Assembly: GCA_965116115.1 (NCBI GenBank)
Contig: OZ220486.1
Coordinates: forward strand, 2,914,001 to 2,978,000
Length of the DNA stretch: 64,000 nt
From: JAPOXR01 sp965116115
GTDB lineage: Bacteria > Pseudomonadota > Alphaproteobacteria > Rhodobacterales > Rhodobacteraceae
Reading direction: 5' to 3'
A program made the translations under genes and the position numbers. This document shows, one piece after another, positions 36,384-47,949 of the stretch. Each line of letters begins with the position of its first letter. Position 1 is the first letter of the stretch. Under the pieces are notes generated by a model. It was not told where the DNA came from. It was given only the letters and a program-made list of their open reading frames with translations, and did no database searches.

Positions 36384-36941
36384 CTAATTTTTGCGATCAA
36401 GACCGTCGCGGAAATCGTTCCACCCGCCATCAACCGAAGATGTAGCCTCAATCCAGGAATGCAGGGGCAGTCCCGTAACCGGATCCTTGGTTGGGATTGG
36501 CAACATCATGATACGCTTGACGGCTGAACGAAAATCCTCGTCGCTTAGAAACGCTTCCTGGATGTTGTCCCAGTCGCATCCCCCGGGGTAGCCGCCGACC
36601 ATGAGATTATCCTCAGAGTTCTGGACCATTCTGTGGCTGACGCCAGCCGGCAGAACGATGACATCACCGGCTTCCACCTTTATCTTCTCTCCGCCATCGC
36701 CGAACAGGACGATCTCCATCCAACCGGCAGCACATCCCAAACATTCATGTGTTGTCGAATGGAAGTGCCCGTAAGTGTAAATTCCAGGATATTTCCAGTT
36801 GTTCAGCCAACCATTTTCACGAAACTGCGCTATGATCGCATTCGCCCCGCCGCCGGGCATGGCTTCGCGATAAACCAGAAGCGGGAAACGACTGTTTGGA
36901 ATTTTGGCAGCCGGTCCTCTTTGATACATCTCTGTATGCAT
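36384..36941 (-). CDS. Cupin-domain protein
   Basis: 185-residue single cupin. YTYGHFHSTTHECLGCAAGW carries the first cupin motif (H-x-H and Glu), and AGDVIVLPAGVSHRM the second with its conserved Pro-Gly-His-like turn. It could be an isomerase, dioxygenase or sensor of the transported compound; the fold does not decide. It is preceded by a 27-bp duplication covering its start region and lies 38 bp downstream of the alcohol dehydrogenase stop. Confidence 0.75.
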   Translation of the reverse strand: MHTEMYQRGPAAKIPNSRFPLLVYREAMPGGGANAIIAQFRENGWLNNWKYPGIYTYGHFHSTTHECLGCAAGWMEIVLFGDGGEKIKVEAGDVIVLPAGVSHRMVQNSEDNLMVGGYPGGCDWDNIQEAFLSDEDFRSAVKRIMMLPIPTKDPVTGLPLHSWIEATSSVDGGWNDFRDGLDRKN

Positions 36942-36984
36942 TGTCTACTCCGTCACATCTGTTTGCATTGTCCACTCAGTCACA
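36938..36984. repeat. 27-bp-period duplication at the cupin start
   Basis: GCATTGTCTACTCCGTCACA (36938-36957) and GCATTGTCCACTCAGTCACA (36965-36984) differ at two positions and are 27 bases apart. On the minus strand each contains an ATG and the sequence before it. The upstream copy opens a seven-codon frame MQTDVTE that stops just before the cupin ATG. Confidence 0.75.
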
Positions 36985-38014
36985 GCATCACGATCTGCGT
37001 TTTCAAGTCCCGCGGGCGTGATTCAATGGAATCAAACGCAGTTTGAATTTCCTCCAGCGGGTATTCGGCTTCGGTGAAGAACTGCGTGGCTATTCGTCCA
37101 TGGGCAAGAAGCGTCAGCGCGTCATGCATATCTTCGCCCGTTCCAGCGACGGATCCTTTCAGAGAGTTTTCGTGAAGAATGGTCTCAAGGATGTCGATCG
37201 AAAGTGTCTCACCGGGCGCTGTCAGCCCGAATGCCGCCAAATGCCCGCCCCTGCGCAGCAGCTCCTTTGATGTTCGGTAAAGCCGGGCCAGCCCTACACT
37301 CTCTATGACGAAATCCGCCCCGCGACCGTCGGTAGCGGAGAGAACTTCTTCTTCCAGATCATTCGGGACGCTGACGCCCACATCCGCCCCGACCTCAAGC
37401 GCCATTTGAACGCGCTCCGGACTCAGATCCGCCACGATAATCGGAGCTGCGCCGATAGTGCGCAACATTTGAACATGAAGATTGCCGATTGGACCGGCGC
37501 CCAAGACAACGACCGAACGGGCGAACTTAATATCCATTTTGCGGGCAGAACGAACGACGCACGCCAAGGGTTCCGTCAACGCAAGGACATTCTGCGGAAT
37601 TCCATCGGGAGCCGAAATGACAAGGCGGGCCGGTACACTGATGTAATCGGCGAATGCGCCGTTCATGGTGATGCCTAGTTGATTCGCGTCCGGGCAATTC
37701 AACACCTCGTTACGCCGGCACCAATAGCAGCGCGTACAACCAATGTTCATGTCGGCAACAACGGCTTGACCTTCAGTAAGGCCAACAACGTCTCGACCCG
37801 CATCTTCGACATAGCCGGCAAATTCGTGGCCGGGCACGAAAGGTAACCGTTCTTGGGCATATTCGCCTTTGAAAATATGCAGATCAGTGCCGCAAATTCC
37901 GGTACGCGTTATGCGGACAAGCACTTCGTCCGGCCCGAATTCGGGGCGAGGAACTTCACGTAACTCGAACTTGCCGGGTTTCACCAATACAGCCGTCCGC
38001 ATCGACTTGCTCAT
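36980..38014 (-). CDS. Zinc-dependent medium-chain alcohol dehydrogenase
   Basis: 344 residues of the MDR superfamily, sorbitol/threonine dehydrogenase branch. Catalytic zinc ligands are in GICGTDLHIFKGEY and VPGHEFAGYVED. Structural zinc cysteines are in GCTRCYWCRRNEVLNCPD. The NAD-binding VLGAGPIGNLHVQML is central. It probably oxidises a polyol or sugar delivered by the adjacent ABC importer. Its start overlaps the stop of permease 2 by four bases, so it is part of the importer operon. Confidence 0.93.
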   Translation of the reverse strand: MSKSMRTAVLVKPGKFELREVPRPEFGPDEVLVRITRTGICGTDLHIFKGEYAQERLPFVPGHEFAGYVEDAGRDVVGLTEGQAVVADMNIGCTRCYWCRRNEVLNCPDANQLGITMNGAFADYISVPARLVISAPDGIPQNVLALTEPLACVVRSARKMDIKFARSVVVLGAGPIGNLHVQMLRTIGAAPIIVADLSPERVQMALEVGADVGVSVPNDLEEEVLSATDGRGADFVIESVGLARLYRTSKELLRRGGHLAAFGLTAPGETLSIDILETILHENSLKGSVAGTGEDMHDALTLLAHGRIATQFFTEAEYPLEEIQTAFDSIESRPRDLKTQIVML

Positions 38015-38963
38015 TTGACCACACTTCGAAGTTTCGAGCGATCGATGGTCAAAGCAATGGCTGCGATGAGGACAACGCCGAACACCATTTGCTGCTGGAT
38101 CGCGCTGACCTCCAGATAGATCATAGCAGCGCGGATCACGAGCACTATGAGCGTGCCGATCAGGGTATTGACGACGCCGCCCACCCCGCCGGTAAGGGGC
38201 GTCCCGCCGACCAGAACCGCTACAATCGTCAACAACAGGAACCCATTGGCGAGGTTGGCATCTCCGCCTGACAGCTTGGCCGAAAAAATCAATCCCGCAA
38301 TTGCGGCGAATGCGCCGGATATCCCGAATGCGAGTATCTTTATTCTGTCGACATTCAGACCTGATGCGACAGCAGCGAGTTCACCGGATCCCACTGCTTT
38401 CAGCGACCGGCCAAAAGTGGTTCTGGTCTGCAAGAACCATGCGAACAGGAGAAGAACTCCGCCAATCAGCAATTCATGCGGAATGCCGAACGAATTGCCG
38501 AACATCCATCCGAAACTATCGTTACGAAGCGTCGCATCCATAGACAAAGCACGTTCCCCGGACAGATATTTGGCACCCGACAGCGCGACGAAACCCATAG
38601 CCAAAGTCGAGACAAACGACGGGACGTAAAGCCGGGTTGTCACGAACCCGGAAATCATGCCGAAGATGAAGCCTGCCAGCAAACAAATCACTGCGACTCC
38701 AATGCCAAAGTGAGCCAGATAAACAGTCGCGATAACCGTCACCAAGTTTGCCAACTGCTGCACCGAAAGGTCGATGCCGCCGATGTAGATGGCAAATGTC
38801 ATGCCCAGTGCCATGACGAACAAGGGCACAATGTCCGCAATCAATTCAATCAAGCCGGCCGGATCGAAAAACGCAGGGTTCGCCGCGCCTACCGCCAACG
38901 TCAAAACAACCAGAGTGATCCAAGGCAAATACGGTTTAATGGATGCAAAGCTCATGGGTCCGC

Positions 38964-38967
<4 letters not shown>
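38011..38967 (-). CDS. Ribose-type ABC transporter permease 2
   Basis: 318-residue hydrophobic permease of the RbsC/BPD_transp_2 family with about nine to ten membrane segments. LFVMALGMTFAIYIGGIDLS and VNVDRIKILAFGISGAFAAIAG-type segments are typical, as is LVGGTPLTGGVGGVVNTLIG. It starts within the stop of the ATPase gene and overlaps the alcohol dehydrogenase start. The importer has two permease genes, so the channel is probably a heterodimer. Confidence 0.92.
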
Positions 38968-40466
<1,499 letters not shown>

Positions 40467-40477
40467 CTCTCCGACCC

Positions 40478-41509
40478 CTACTTTACGAAGCTGATTGTTT
40501 TTCTGTCCGTTGACAACACTACTGCGACAATCACCAAAATGCCGAGAACGGCGTCTTGGACGAAGTTGGGCAGCCCGATCACAATCATGCCGTTATTGAT
40601 GACGTTCACTATGAGCACGCCAACCAGAGTATTCCACACACCGCCGATGCCGCCCCACAACGCAGTTCCTCCGACAACGACAGCAGTAATCGAGACGAAC
40701 ATGAAATTGTTTCCCGTCGCCGTCTCGGCAATTCCAATCCTTCCAACAGCCAGAAGCGCGCCTACAGAGAAAAACACACCTGCCAGGGTAAAACCCATTA
40801 ACCGCACGCGTTCGACATTAAGGCCGCTTGCGAGAGCGAGTTCCTCTCCACCTCCCACCGCGTAAAAATTCCGTCCAAGCGTTGTGCGTGACTGGATAAA
40901 CCAAGCAATCAGAAGAAAGACACCTGCGACAAAAACCATAACGGGGAAATTCAACCAACGTTCGGTGAGCAGTGCACGAAAAACCGGATCCTCTACACGA
41001 ATACGGTCACCGCCAGTCATCACCAGCGCCATTCCAGTGCCAACGAATCCCATGGCCAGCGATGCCATAAAGGAAGGGATTTTGAGACGTATATGCACAA
41101 GCCCGTTCACAAACCCCATCAGTGCACCGACCGCGACGGCAATCGGTATCGCAAACCATGCCAAACTCAGAACCGCTCCGCCCCAGGCAAGAAAAACGAT
41201 TGCGAAAACAACTGCGCAGACCGAAACAGTACCTTCCATACTGAGGTCAATAGAACCCATGATGATGATGAAAGTGACGCCGACAGCCACCATCAACGTC
41301 GGTGCGGAAGAGATGCCGATCCGCGCTGCGTTTCGGATCGAAAAAAAGCGCGAGTCAATCAGATAGATGTGTGCTTTCCCGGCCATGAAGTCATCAAGCC
41401 ATTCAAAAAGCGGAAACAGTAAAACCAAAACGGCCAAGACCAACAACGGCGCCCATTTGACGAGCTTGTCTCGAGAAAATGGGTTGGAAACTGTTGTTGC
41501 GTCAGTCAC
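40478..41509 (-). CDS. Ribose-type ABC transporter permease 1
   Basis: 343-residue RbsC-family permease. MVAVGVTFIIIMGSIDLSME and VVVGGTALWGGIGGVWNTLV are family signatures. Eleven bases separate its stop from the ATPase start. It is first of the two permeases after the binding protein gene and clearly paralogous to permease 2. Confidence 0.93.
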   Translation of the reverse strand: MTDATTVSNPFSRDKLVKWAPLLVLAVLVLLFPLFEWLDDFMAGKAHIYLIDSRFFSIRNAARIGISSAPTLMVAVGVTFIIIMGSIDLSMEGTVSVCAVVFAIVFLAWGGAVLSLAWFAIPIAVAVGALMGFVNGLVHIRLKIPSFMASLAMGFVGTGMALVMTGGDRIRVEDPVFRALLTERWLNFPVMVFVAGVFLLIAWFIQSRTTLGRNFYAVGGGEELALASGLNVERVRLMGFTLAGVFFSVGALLAVGRIGIAETATGNNFMFVSITAVVVGGTALWGGIGGVWNTLVGVLIVNVINNGMIVIGLPNFVQDAVLGILVIVAVVLSTDRKTISFVK

Positions 41510-41668
41510 AGCAACCCCTTCACATCAAAGACCAGCTCGCAAATCGGCAGCCGAGGTTCCGCACGCGCACATTTCAGGGGGATGTCCCACCCAGTCACCC
41601 GGCACAGATGTTCCAATTCAACCATGCTCGGCGGCCGGATTAACCCCCAACCCGGCCGCCGGGACAAT

Positions 41669-42778
41669 TCACTTATATACGATCGGCCCGTTAGACGGCC
41701 CCCAGAAATCCTTCCAATCGTAAACCGGCACGTTGTCCAAGTAGTTTTTCTTGAACTCCGCAGCATCTTCCGGCGTGACAAAAATCGTCGGGCCATTGAA
41801 TTCGCGGTGCTCATGCGGCTCATCTGACGGCTTGAAGTATCCGGTTGCCGCGTGGTAAGCTAACGAGGCTGTGATTCCGCCGCCCCAATGCGGGTTGGTA
41901 AACACGGTCGCTAAAATCTCGCCCTTCGCAACCAGGTCAACCGCTTGCGGGTTGCCGTCATAGGTAACGACCGGCATGCCTTCGATGCCTTCGGCGCGCA
42001 GGGCCTCCAGAACCCCGTAACCAATGGTGTCATTCGCACAATGAACACCTTTGATCTCATCGCCATAACGGGTCAGAAACGATGACATGATCTGGTTGGC
42101 CTTCTGGGTGTCCCAATCCGCCGGCTGAGCATCAAGCAGCTCAACGTCCGGAAAATCCTTCAGAGCGTTTTTGAGGCCATTCAAACGTTCAATGGCCGGG
42201 TTGTTCGACGCAATACCTCCAAGATGAACCACACCACCTTTACCGCCCATGGCGTCCAGCATTATACGAGCTGTTCTCTCGGCAGGACCTTCATCAGACC
42301 ATGACATGTGGCTTACATAATTGTCACCGAAATCCCAAGGATGAAGATCGTCAGTCTTATTCCAAAGCGTCGAAACATATGCACCCGCAGCTACACACGC
42401 CTCTACAACTGGCCTGGCATTCGGCGCATCATTGGTATCAATTGCCAAGGCAAGATCACCATTGGTTTTGGAAAGCAGCGCCTTCACATCGGCCAGCGAT
42501 TTTTCTGACGAGCCCTCGTTAATTAGATGGGTCAAGAAATCCTTGGGTTTGCCCAGGCTTTCGACGAAAGCCTCCCCGCCCGATACAATCTCATTCCAAT
42601 AGGGGTTGGTGCGGTTGCGGTACGACCACGCAATTGTCGGATCTTGAATCGCCGCGCGCGCCATGCCCTGCCCTAACAGTCCTGCGGCGGCGATTCCACC
42701 GACACCATAGGCCGAGGCAAGCAGAAGGTCGCGGCGATTGACCGTTTCCTGTTCGATGAACTCTTTGATGAATGACAT
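41669..42778 (-). CDS. Sugar ABC transporter substrate-binding protein, Tat signal
   Basis: 369-residue periplasmic binding protein of the ribose/galactose (Peripla_BP_4) type. The signal contains twin arginines (NRRDLLLASAYGVGGIAAAG), so export is probably by the Tat pathway, unusual but known for this family. GVHCANDTIGYGVLEALRAE and GMPVVTYDGNPQAVDLV are hinge and ligand-site regions. First gene of the importer operon. Ligand not predictable from sequence alone. Confidence 0.92.
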   Translation of the reverse strand: MSFIKEFIEQETVNRRDLLLASAYGVGGIAAAGLLGQGMARAAIQDPTIAWSYRNRTNPYWNEIVSGGEAFVESLGKPKDFLTHLINEGSSEKSLADVKALLSKTNGDLALAIDTNDAPNARPVVEACVAAGAYVSTLWNKTDDLHPWDFGDNYVSHMSWSDEGPAERTARIMLDAMGGKGGVVHLGGIASNNPAIERLNGLKNALKDFPDVELLDAQPADWDTQKANQIMSSFLTRYGDEIKGVHCANDTIGYGVLEALRAEGIEGMPVVTYDGNPQAVDLVAKGEILATVFTNPHWGGGITASLAYHAATGYFKPSDEPHEHREFNGPTIFVTPEDAAEFKKNYLDNVPVYDWKDFWGPSNGPIVYK

Positions 42779-42890
42779 AACGTCCTCCCTGTTCGTTCAG
42801 TGTGCGGAGACAAGCAGTTGTTTGCTGCCGTCGCCTTTGAGCTCCAAAAGAGACCAGCCGCGCACAAGCGCGATCAGCCAATTAACACAC

Positions 42891-42901
42891 TAACCGGTTA
42901 C
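42891..42901. promoter_or_regulatory. Variant operator-like palindrome upstream of the importer operon
   Basis: TAACCGGTTAC contains the same half-sites TAACC and GGTTA as sites 1-3, but directly abutted without the four-base centre. It lies about 113 bases upstream of the binding-protein start. The different spacing makes it a weaker candidate for the same regulator. Confidence 0.35.
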
Positions 42902-43249
42902 TTATTTACTGTCAAGTATATCAAGCGCTGACATCATCAAAAATACTCACGTTGCATCGGACTGGAACTTGAATGCCCGCAAGAACCGCTCGGCTTGAAG
43001 CGGTTAGACGGGGTTTGAGGAGTTCTTGCACTGTTGCGCAGCGAATCGAGTGCTGTTCGCATCAATTCTCGTGGATTTTGCCGTTTCCGGACGGATTCAT
43101 CCCATCACCTTCCGCCGTTCATGGAAGATAAGAGGTCGAAATTTCAGACGAGATTGACCGGCCTGTGTCCAGTCTCGGCCCACGCGGCGGCTCTAGTAGT
43201 CTGTCATTGCAGAATTGGCAGGTACCGCGATTACAGTCTGATGCGAGCG

Positions 43250-43830
43250 GCTTCAGCGGCTAACCGGCATTTCACCGGGCCAAGTCAGCATCGTGCGCTT
43301 TCCCCTGCGCCGGGAGCTCGCGGCAAAGCGTCTCGCGGTCAGGGATCCACCGGGACAGGCATTGACGGCTCAGCGCATTGATTTCACTCTCGGCGATGTT
43401 CAGCCGGCTGCCGTGCTTCGGCGTAGGTGAAGAGAAAAACGACGATGTCCTCAAGAAATTCGGCGAAATCCTTCTCTGTCCTGCGACCAGCGATTTCAAC
43501 ATGCCGCCGGCCTGAGAGCGGCGCACGGACCATGAACAGAGTCGCCGTACCATTGCGCTTGTATTCGCAGTCGAAGCGCACCGCAGTCCGGGAACGGCCG
43601 GCAAGCCGTGCGGACCTCTTTCGTCTGCTGCTTCATCGCTTAAGCTGTGCAGGCCAAGACCCGCTTCTCGTCGAACTTCCGCTGACAAATATATCCTCCG
43701 TCGAGCATATGAAGTCGGTGCTTTTGCCCGCCGAAATGAGCCGGCACCGCGTACGGTACGATTTCAAATTTTGTTCAAGTGCGCCGAACCGTCTTCCAGG
43801 AAATGCCGTCGACGACATTCAGCACGGCTA
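43250..43830 (-). mobile_element. Decayed IS630-family transposase
   Basis: Minus-strand pieces follow IS630 order: DCEYKRNGTATLFMVRAPLS with GRRHVEIAGRRTEKDFAEFL, then TPKHGSRLNIAESEINALSR and IPDRETLCRELPAQGKAHDA. The segment between them, which should hold the second catalytic Asp (VLDNLNTH-like), is missing and the frame changes. A second, more decayed relic of the same type is at 22.85-23.4 kb. Confidence 0.8.
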
Positions 43831-43999
43831 GCCGCTCGCCGAGCAGGGCCGGCGGCTGTAAGGAACGACTTCGGGAGATTCAGGGCAGGTCCGCCGACCA
43901 TGCCTCGCCGTGAAAATCCGTCAGGCTGTCGAGTCCGCGCAGGATAGAAGTGACAATTGCTCATAGTGTAAGCCCTCGCTATTCCAGCCCCGATTAAAT

Positions 44000-44600
44000 T
44001 CTGAAATGCATCGCTTTATTTTCAGACCGCCGACTCAGACGGTTCCATATACCATGGCAGATCAAGCGGGCGGGATATTCTCAGCGGGTGCGATACTCTC
44101 TGTAGCGAAACAAAGGAAGGAATCTCATGCCGTCAAGCCTCAACAGCTTGACCCGGCATGACCGTGGCCAGCTTCAGGCGCTGAAGAAAGGCGGTTTTTC
44201 GCAAAGGGGCGTCGCGGCCGAGATCGACTGCCCGCAATGCGCGGCAACGGAGCCGCCGGTCTCAGAGGCTGTCCGGAACCCGGCGCCGGGAGGCCTCGCC
44301 GGTTCCCCGCGGGGTGTCGCCCATGCGCCAAGGACCATAAAGGAATTTCTGATGTCCGGAACGGACTTCGGGCCGCTTAGCGGAAACAGCTGGAGGCGGC
44401 CCAGGCGTCCTCAAAAAATTCTGTCCCCGAGCGGCGGAAAAGGGCGGCGGCTCCGGCTGCTGATAAAACCTGGCCAGCGGCTGGATCGCGTCGGAGACGC
44501 ATTCGTGGGGAATCTGCTGCGGCTGATCTCGAAAAAGAGGCTGCCGCCTGATCCCGGTGATGCATTTCATAGTTGCATGGGCCTGGAATTATCCTAGATT
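44000..44600 (+). mobile_element. IS30-family relic with left end
   Basis: About 44003-44110 (CCCCGATTAAATTCTGAAAT and on) matches leaders at 53.96 kb and, inverted, 47.9 kb. The ORF from 44127 reads LTRHDRGQLQALKKGGFSQR GVAAEIDCPQ-type HTH sequence of an IS30 transposase, then drifts out of frame after about residue 50. The DDE core is absent. Confidence 0.75.
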
Positions 44601-44743
44601 TCATTCATGCGAAAGGGGCTGGCAAACACTACTAAGGCTCTTCACCAAAATGATTGAAAGGCTTGGACGATATTTGGCATCGGCTAAGGAGTCGGCAAAA
44701 AGATGATGCCAAAGCCGCTTGCTGCCCTGCAGGCGTGAATACC

Positions 44744-46179
44744 GGGGATGTCCCACTTGGTGTTGAATTTGATACAGGCGGTGTTGCCTCTGCCCCGAGC
44801 ATCAGCCCGGGGATTTTTTGAAGAAAAGGAAGCAATGCCATGAAGACCATCAGCACATTCCCCGGCGCCTCCGCCAGCGTTTCGAACATCAACGCGCTCG
44901 TCGAAGAGGCGTACGAAGACGTGACCGAGAGTTTCGAGAAATTCTGCCTGACGACGGGCATCGCGTATCTGCGGCAGATGATGGACGAGGACGCCGAACG
45001 GCTGGCCGGGAAGCGTTACAGTCATTCTCCCGACAAGCCGGGGCACCGCCAGTGCCATGCGCGCTCCCAGGTCGGGTTCCACGGCGGCAAGGTCGGCATC
45101 GACCGTCCGCGGCTCCGCTGCAAGGCTGCGGGCAAGGAGATGTCCCTGCCGAGCTGGTAAGAAATCTCCGCGGACGGCTATCTTGATCAATGGGCAGTGA
45201 ACCTGATGACCGCGAATGTAGCGACCCGCAAGTTCCGCCGGGCGGTGAGGATTCCGGAGGCCGGGGTTCCCTGCGGGGCGGGCTGCGGGCTGTCGAAATC
45301 AGCCGTGTCCCGCCGGTTCAAGGCTCTGACGCAGGCGAAGTTTGATGAGTGGATGACTTCCGATCTGTCGGAACTTGATCTCGTCGCGGTTCAGATCGAC
45401 GGGCTGCATCTGAGCGACCGCCTGCTGATGATCGGGGCGGTCGGCATTGACGCGTCGGGGCGTAAGCGTCCCTTGGGCGTCATCGAGGGCGCGACGGAGA
45501 ATGCTGCGACGGTGCAGGCTCTGCTTGATGATCTGATCGAGCGCGGGCTTGATCCGGAGGGCTGTTATCTGTTCATCGTCGACGGAGCTGAGGCGCTCAG
45601 CAAGGCGGTCCGGCGCACTTTCGGCGCGGACATCCCTGTTCAGCGCTGTCAGGTTCACAAGGGCCGCAACATCACCGAACGTCTCGCCGCGAAGCATCAC
45701 GCCGGCGTGCGGCGGACGCTCAGACAGGCCTGGGAACTTGATGACGCCGACAAGGCCGAGCGGCTGATGCGCAGCCTGGCTCAGCGGTTCGAACAGGAGG
45801 CTCCGGACGTCTCCCGGTCGATACTTGAAGGCCTGGACGAGGTCCTGACCGTCTCCCGGCTCGGCCTGCCGTTAGAGCTGCGGCGGTCGCTGGCGAGCAC
45901 GGACATCATCGAATCGATGAACAGCACGGTCCGGCAGGTCTGCCGCAACGTGAAGCGCTGGAGGAACGCCGGGATGGCTCTGCGGCAGCCCGCTGCCGGC
46001 ATGATGGAGGCCGAGAAGGGTTTCCGCCGCGTCAAGGCGTACAGGCAGCTGCCCGTTCTCAAACAGGCTCTCATCGAACATCGTCGAAAGAATCGGCTTG
46101 ACCGGCTCAAGGAAGCCGCGTAGATGGTCGACAGGCAGCATCGCTCATGCGGGTTTCAACATCAATCGGGACATCCCCT
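44744..46179 (+). mobile_element. IS256-family element with intact ends
   Basis: Ends are GGGGATGTCCC (44744-44754) and its inverse (46168-46178), with similarity continuing inward (TTGGTGTTGAA versus TTGATGTTGAA). TGAATACC lies directly outside the left end (44736-44743) and at 46180-46187 on the right, an 8-bp target duplication as expected for this family. It encodes one transposase broken by a single stop. It sits about 65 bases upstream of the TetR start. Confidence 0.88.
44840..46123 (+). pseudogene. IS256-family transposase interrupted by one TAA
   Basis: The frame from 44840 reads 106 codons to a TAA at 45158-45160. The same frame then continues without further interruption to 46123. 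The downstream part holds the mutator-type DDE core: DLVAVQIDGLHLSDRLLMIG with the first Asp, FIVDGAEALSKAVRRTFG with the second, and STDIIESMNSTVRQVCRNVK with the Glu; CQVHKGRNITERL is the usual C-H motif. Total would be about 427 codons, normal for the family. Loss of one stop codon would restore it. Confidence 0.85.
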
Positions 46180-46196
46180 TGAATACCCGGCCACGT

Positions 46197-46212
46197 GTAA
46201 CAAATCGGTTTG
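46197..46212. promoter_or_regulatory. Weak operator-like site upstream of the TetR gene
   Basis: GTAACAAATCGGTTTG: left arm identical to sites 1-3, right arm GGTTT instead of GGTTA. It lies 32 bases before the TetR start, a position expected for autoregulation, and just inside the right flank of the IS256 insertion. Confidence 0.4.
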
Positions 46213-46243
46213 ACAGGTCAGCTTTGGGTACAGAGTCTGGTGA

Positions 46244-46915
46244 ATGCTTGATCGAGTGATCGAAAGAAAGGGCGAGACGTTGGCGCAATCCTTGAAACCA
46301 AAAAAAAGAAATGCGGAAGCGACGAAAGCGCGCATATTGCTCGCCGCCAAGAAAGAATTTGCCAAGCGTGGATTAGGAGGTGCTCGTGTCGACGAGATCG
46401 CCGAACGGGCCAAGGCCAACAAACGGATGATTTATCATTATTTTGGCAATAAAGAAGAATTATTTCAAACTGTTTTGGAAGATGCTTATTTGGATATACG
46501 AGCAGCGGAGAGAAAACTCGATCTTGACAGCCTGTCACCTAAAGACGCGCTCGAAACACTGGTCCGCTTCACATGGAATTATTATCTGCGAAATCCAGAG
46601 TTTATTACCCTTGTAAATAGTGAAAATTTGCACCGTGCTCGGCACATCAAGAGCTTGCGAAGCCTGCCGGAGGCAATGCGTGGACTTGTTGAGCTGGTGG
46701 AAAACATCTTAGAGCGTGGCAAAGACAGTGGAGATTTTCGGCCTGGAATCGACGCTATTCAATTAAATATTTCAATTGCAGCTATTGGATTTTACTACCT
46801 TACAAACCGGTTTACCGGAACGTTTCTCTACGAGCGCAACCTTATGAGTGAAGAAGCCCTGGAAGCGCGGCTGGCTTTCAATGTGGAGACAATATTGCGC
46901 CTTGTGAGCGCTTGA
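46244..46915 (+). CDS. TetR-family transcriptional regulator
   Basis: 223 residues. The N-terminal HTH is typical: ILLAAKKEFAKRGLGGARVD then EIAERAKANKRMIYHYFGNK EE-type recognition helix. The C-terminal ligand domain is helical with FTWNYYLRNPEFITLVNSEN resembling the TetR_C subgroup that contains RutR-like proteins. It stands alone, flanked by IS256 material on both sides. Operator-like sites at the catabolic promoters and before this gene make it the likely regulator of the 23.4-42.8 kb cluster (inference). The start is uncertain; a TTG at 46280 has a better ribosome-binding site. Confidence 0.9.
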   Translation: MLDRVIERKGETLAQSLKPKKRNAEATKARILLAAKKEFAKRGLGGARVDEIAERAKANKRMIYHYFGNKEELFQTVLEDAYLDIRAAERKLDLDSLSPKDALETLVRFTWNYYLRNPEFITLVNSENLHRARHIKSLRSLPEAMRGLVELVENILERGKDSGDFRPGIDAIQLNISIAAIGFYYLTNRFTGTFLYERNLMSEEALEARLAFNVETILRLVSA

Positions 46916-46976
46916 TTATCCTTGCGGTCAGAACGAATTACTGCCAGCGCTGAAACCAAGACGCCCCTTTGGTCTT

Positions 46977-47400
46977 CCAAGGGGATGTCCCGATGGGTAT
47001 CGAAACTCGCATGAGCGATGCTGCCCTTCGAGAATCGACGCGGCATCCTTGAGCTGATCAAGCTGATATTTTCAGCGGCGTTTGATGAGTTCCGGTTTGA
47101 AAACGGGCAACTGCCTGCAGGCCTTGATGCGGCGGAAGCCCTTCTCGGCTGCTGGCTGTCGTAGAGCCATACCGGCGTTTCTCCAGCGTTTAACGTTGCG
47201 GCAGACCTGCTGGACCGTGCTGTTCATTAGCTCGATGATGTTCGTGCTCGCCGGCGACCTCCGCAGTTCGAATGGCAGACCGCGCCTGATGACGGTCAGG
47301 ACTTCGTCCAGACCCTCAAATTTCGACCGGGAAACATCCGGCGCCTCCGTTGCGAATCGCCGCGCTAGATTACCGTCATGCGTTCGGCTTTGTCAGCGCC
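46977..47400 (-). mobile_element. Decayed IS256 copy, 3' part
   Basis: Starts with AAGGGGATGTCCCGATGGGT, the outer end of the IS256 right terminus, then the inverted C-terminal coding region with several deletions (compare IIELMNSTVQQVCRNVKRWR-like codons around 47200). It is the same family as the 44.7-kb copy in opposite orientation, so the two flank the TetR gene as inverted repeats. Confidence 0.75.
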
Positions 47401-47442
47401 ATTGAGTTACCAATGTCCGTTTAAGCCCGGTTTCTGAAAGAG

Positions 47443-47905
47443 TCAGAGGACCAAAACCAAGAAAGAGCTGTATTTGCAATAACATGGTGAGCAATTCGGA
47501 TCTCTTCCAGACGCCATCCGGAAATCAGACATTCGTCGATTATCCCCGGCACATGGCGACATCCCGCACGGAGCCGACGAAGCCTTCCGCCGCCGGGTTT
47601 CGACGAGCCGCTGTGCCTGGCGGCAGCGGCAGCCCCGCAGCCCGGTGTTGCGGGCGAGTTCACGGCTCACCGTCGACTGCGAGCAGCCGATCTCCGCCGC
47701 GATGCCTCTTTGCGGGAAACCGCTTTTCTTCAGCGCCTGAATCTGGCAACGATCATGCCGGGCCAAGCAGCTGAAGCCTGACTTCATGCGATTCCCTGCT
47801 TAATATGTCGTTACAGAGAGCATTACGCCCGCTTGATCTGCCATGATATATGGATCCATCTGAATTCGGCGGCTGCAAATGAAGCGGTGCATTTCGGAGT
47901 TTAAT
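47443..47905 (-). mobile_element. IS30-family relic, N-terminal part and left end
   Basis: Minus-strand ORF from 47787 reads CLARHDRCQIQALKKSGFPQ, then GIAAEIGCSQSTVSRELARN, the HTH of an IS30 transposase, and fails after about 90 residues. The leader to about 47902 matches the IS30 left ends at 44.0 and 53.96 kb in reverse orientation. No DDE core remains. Confidence 0.8.
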
Positions 47906-47949
47906 CTGGGCTCTCAAGACTTACGCCTCTACGACGCCTTCTGACCGGA

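Noticed and set aside
43021..43250. Possible gene at the importer operon upstream region
   Set aside because: Only short frames; the sequence runs into the IS630 relic and has no recognisable protein content.
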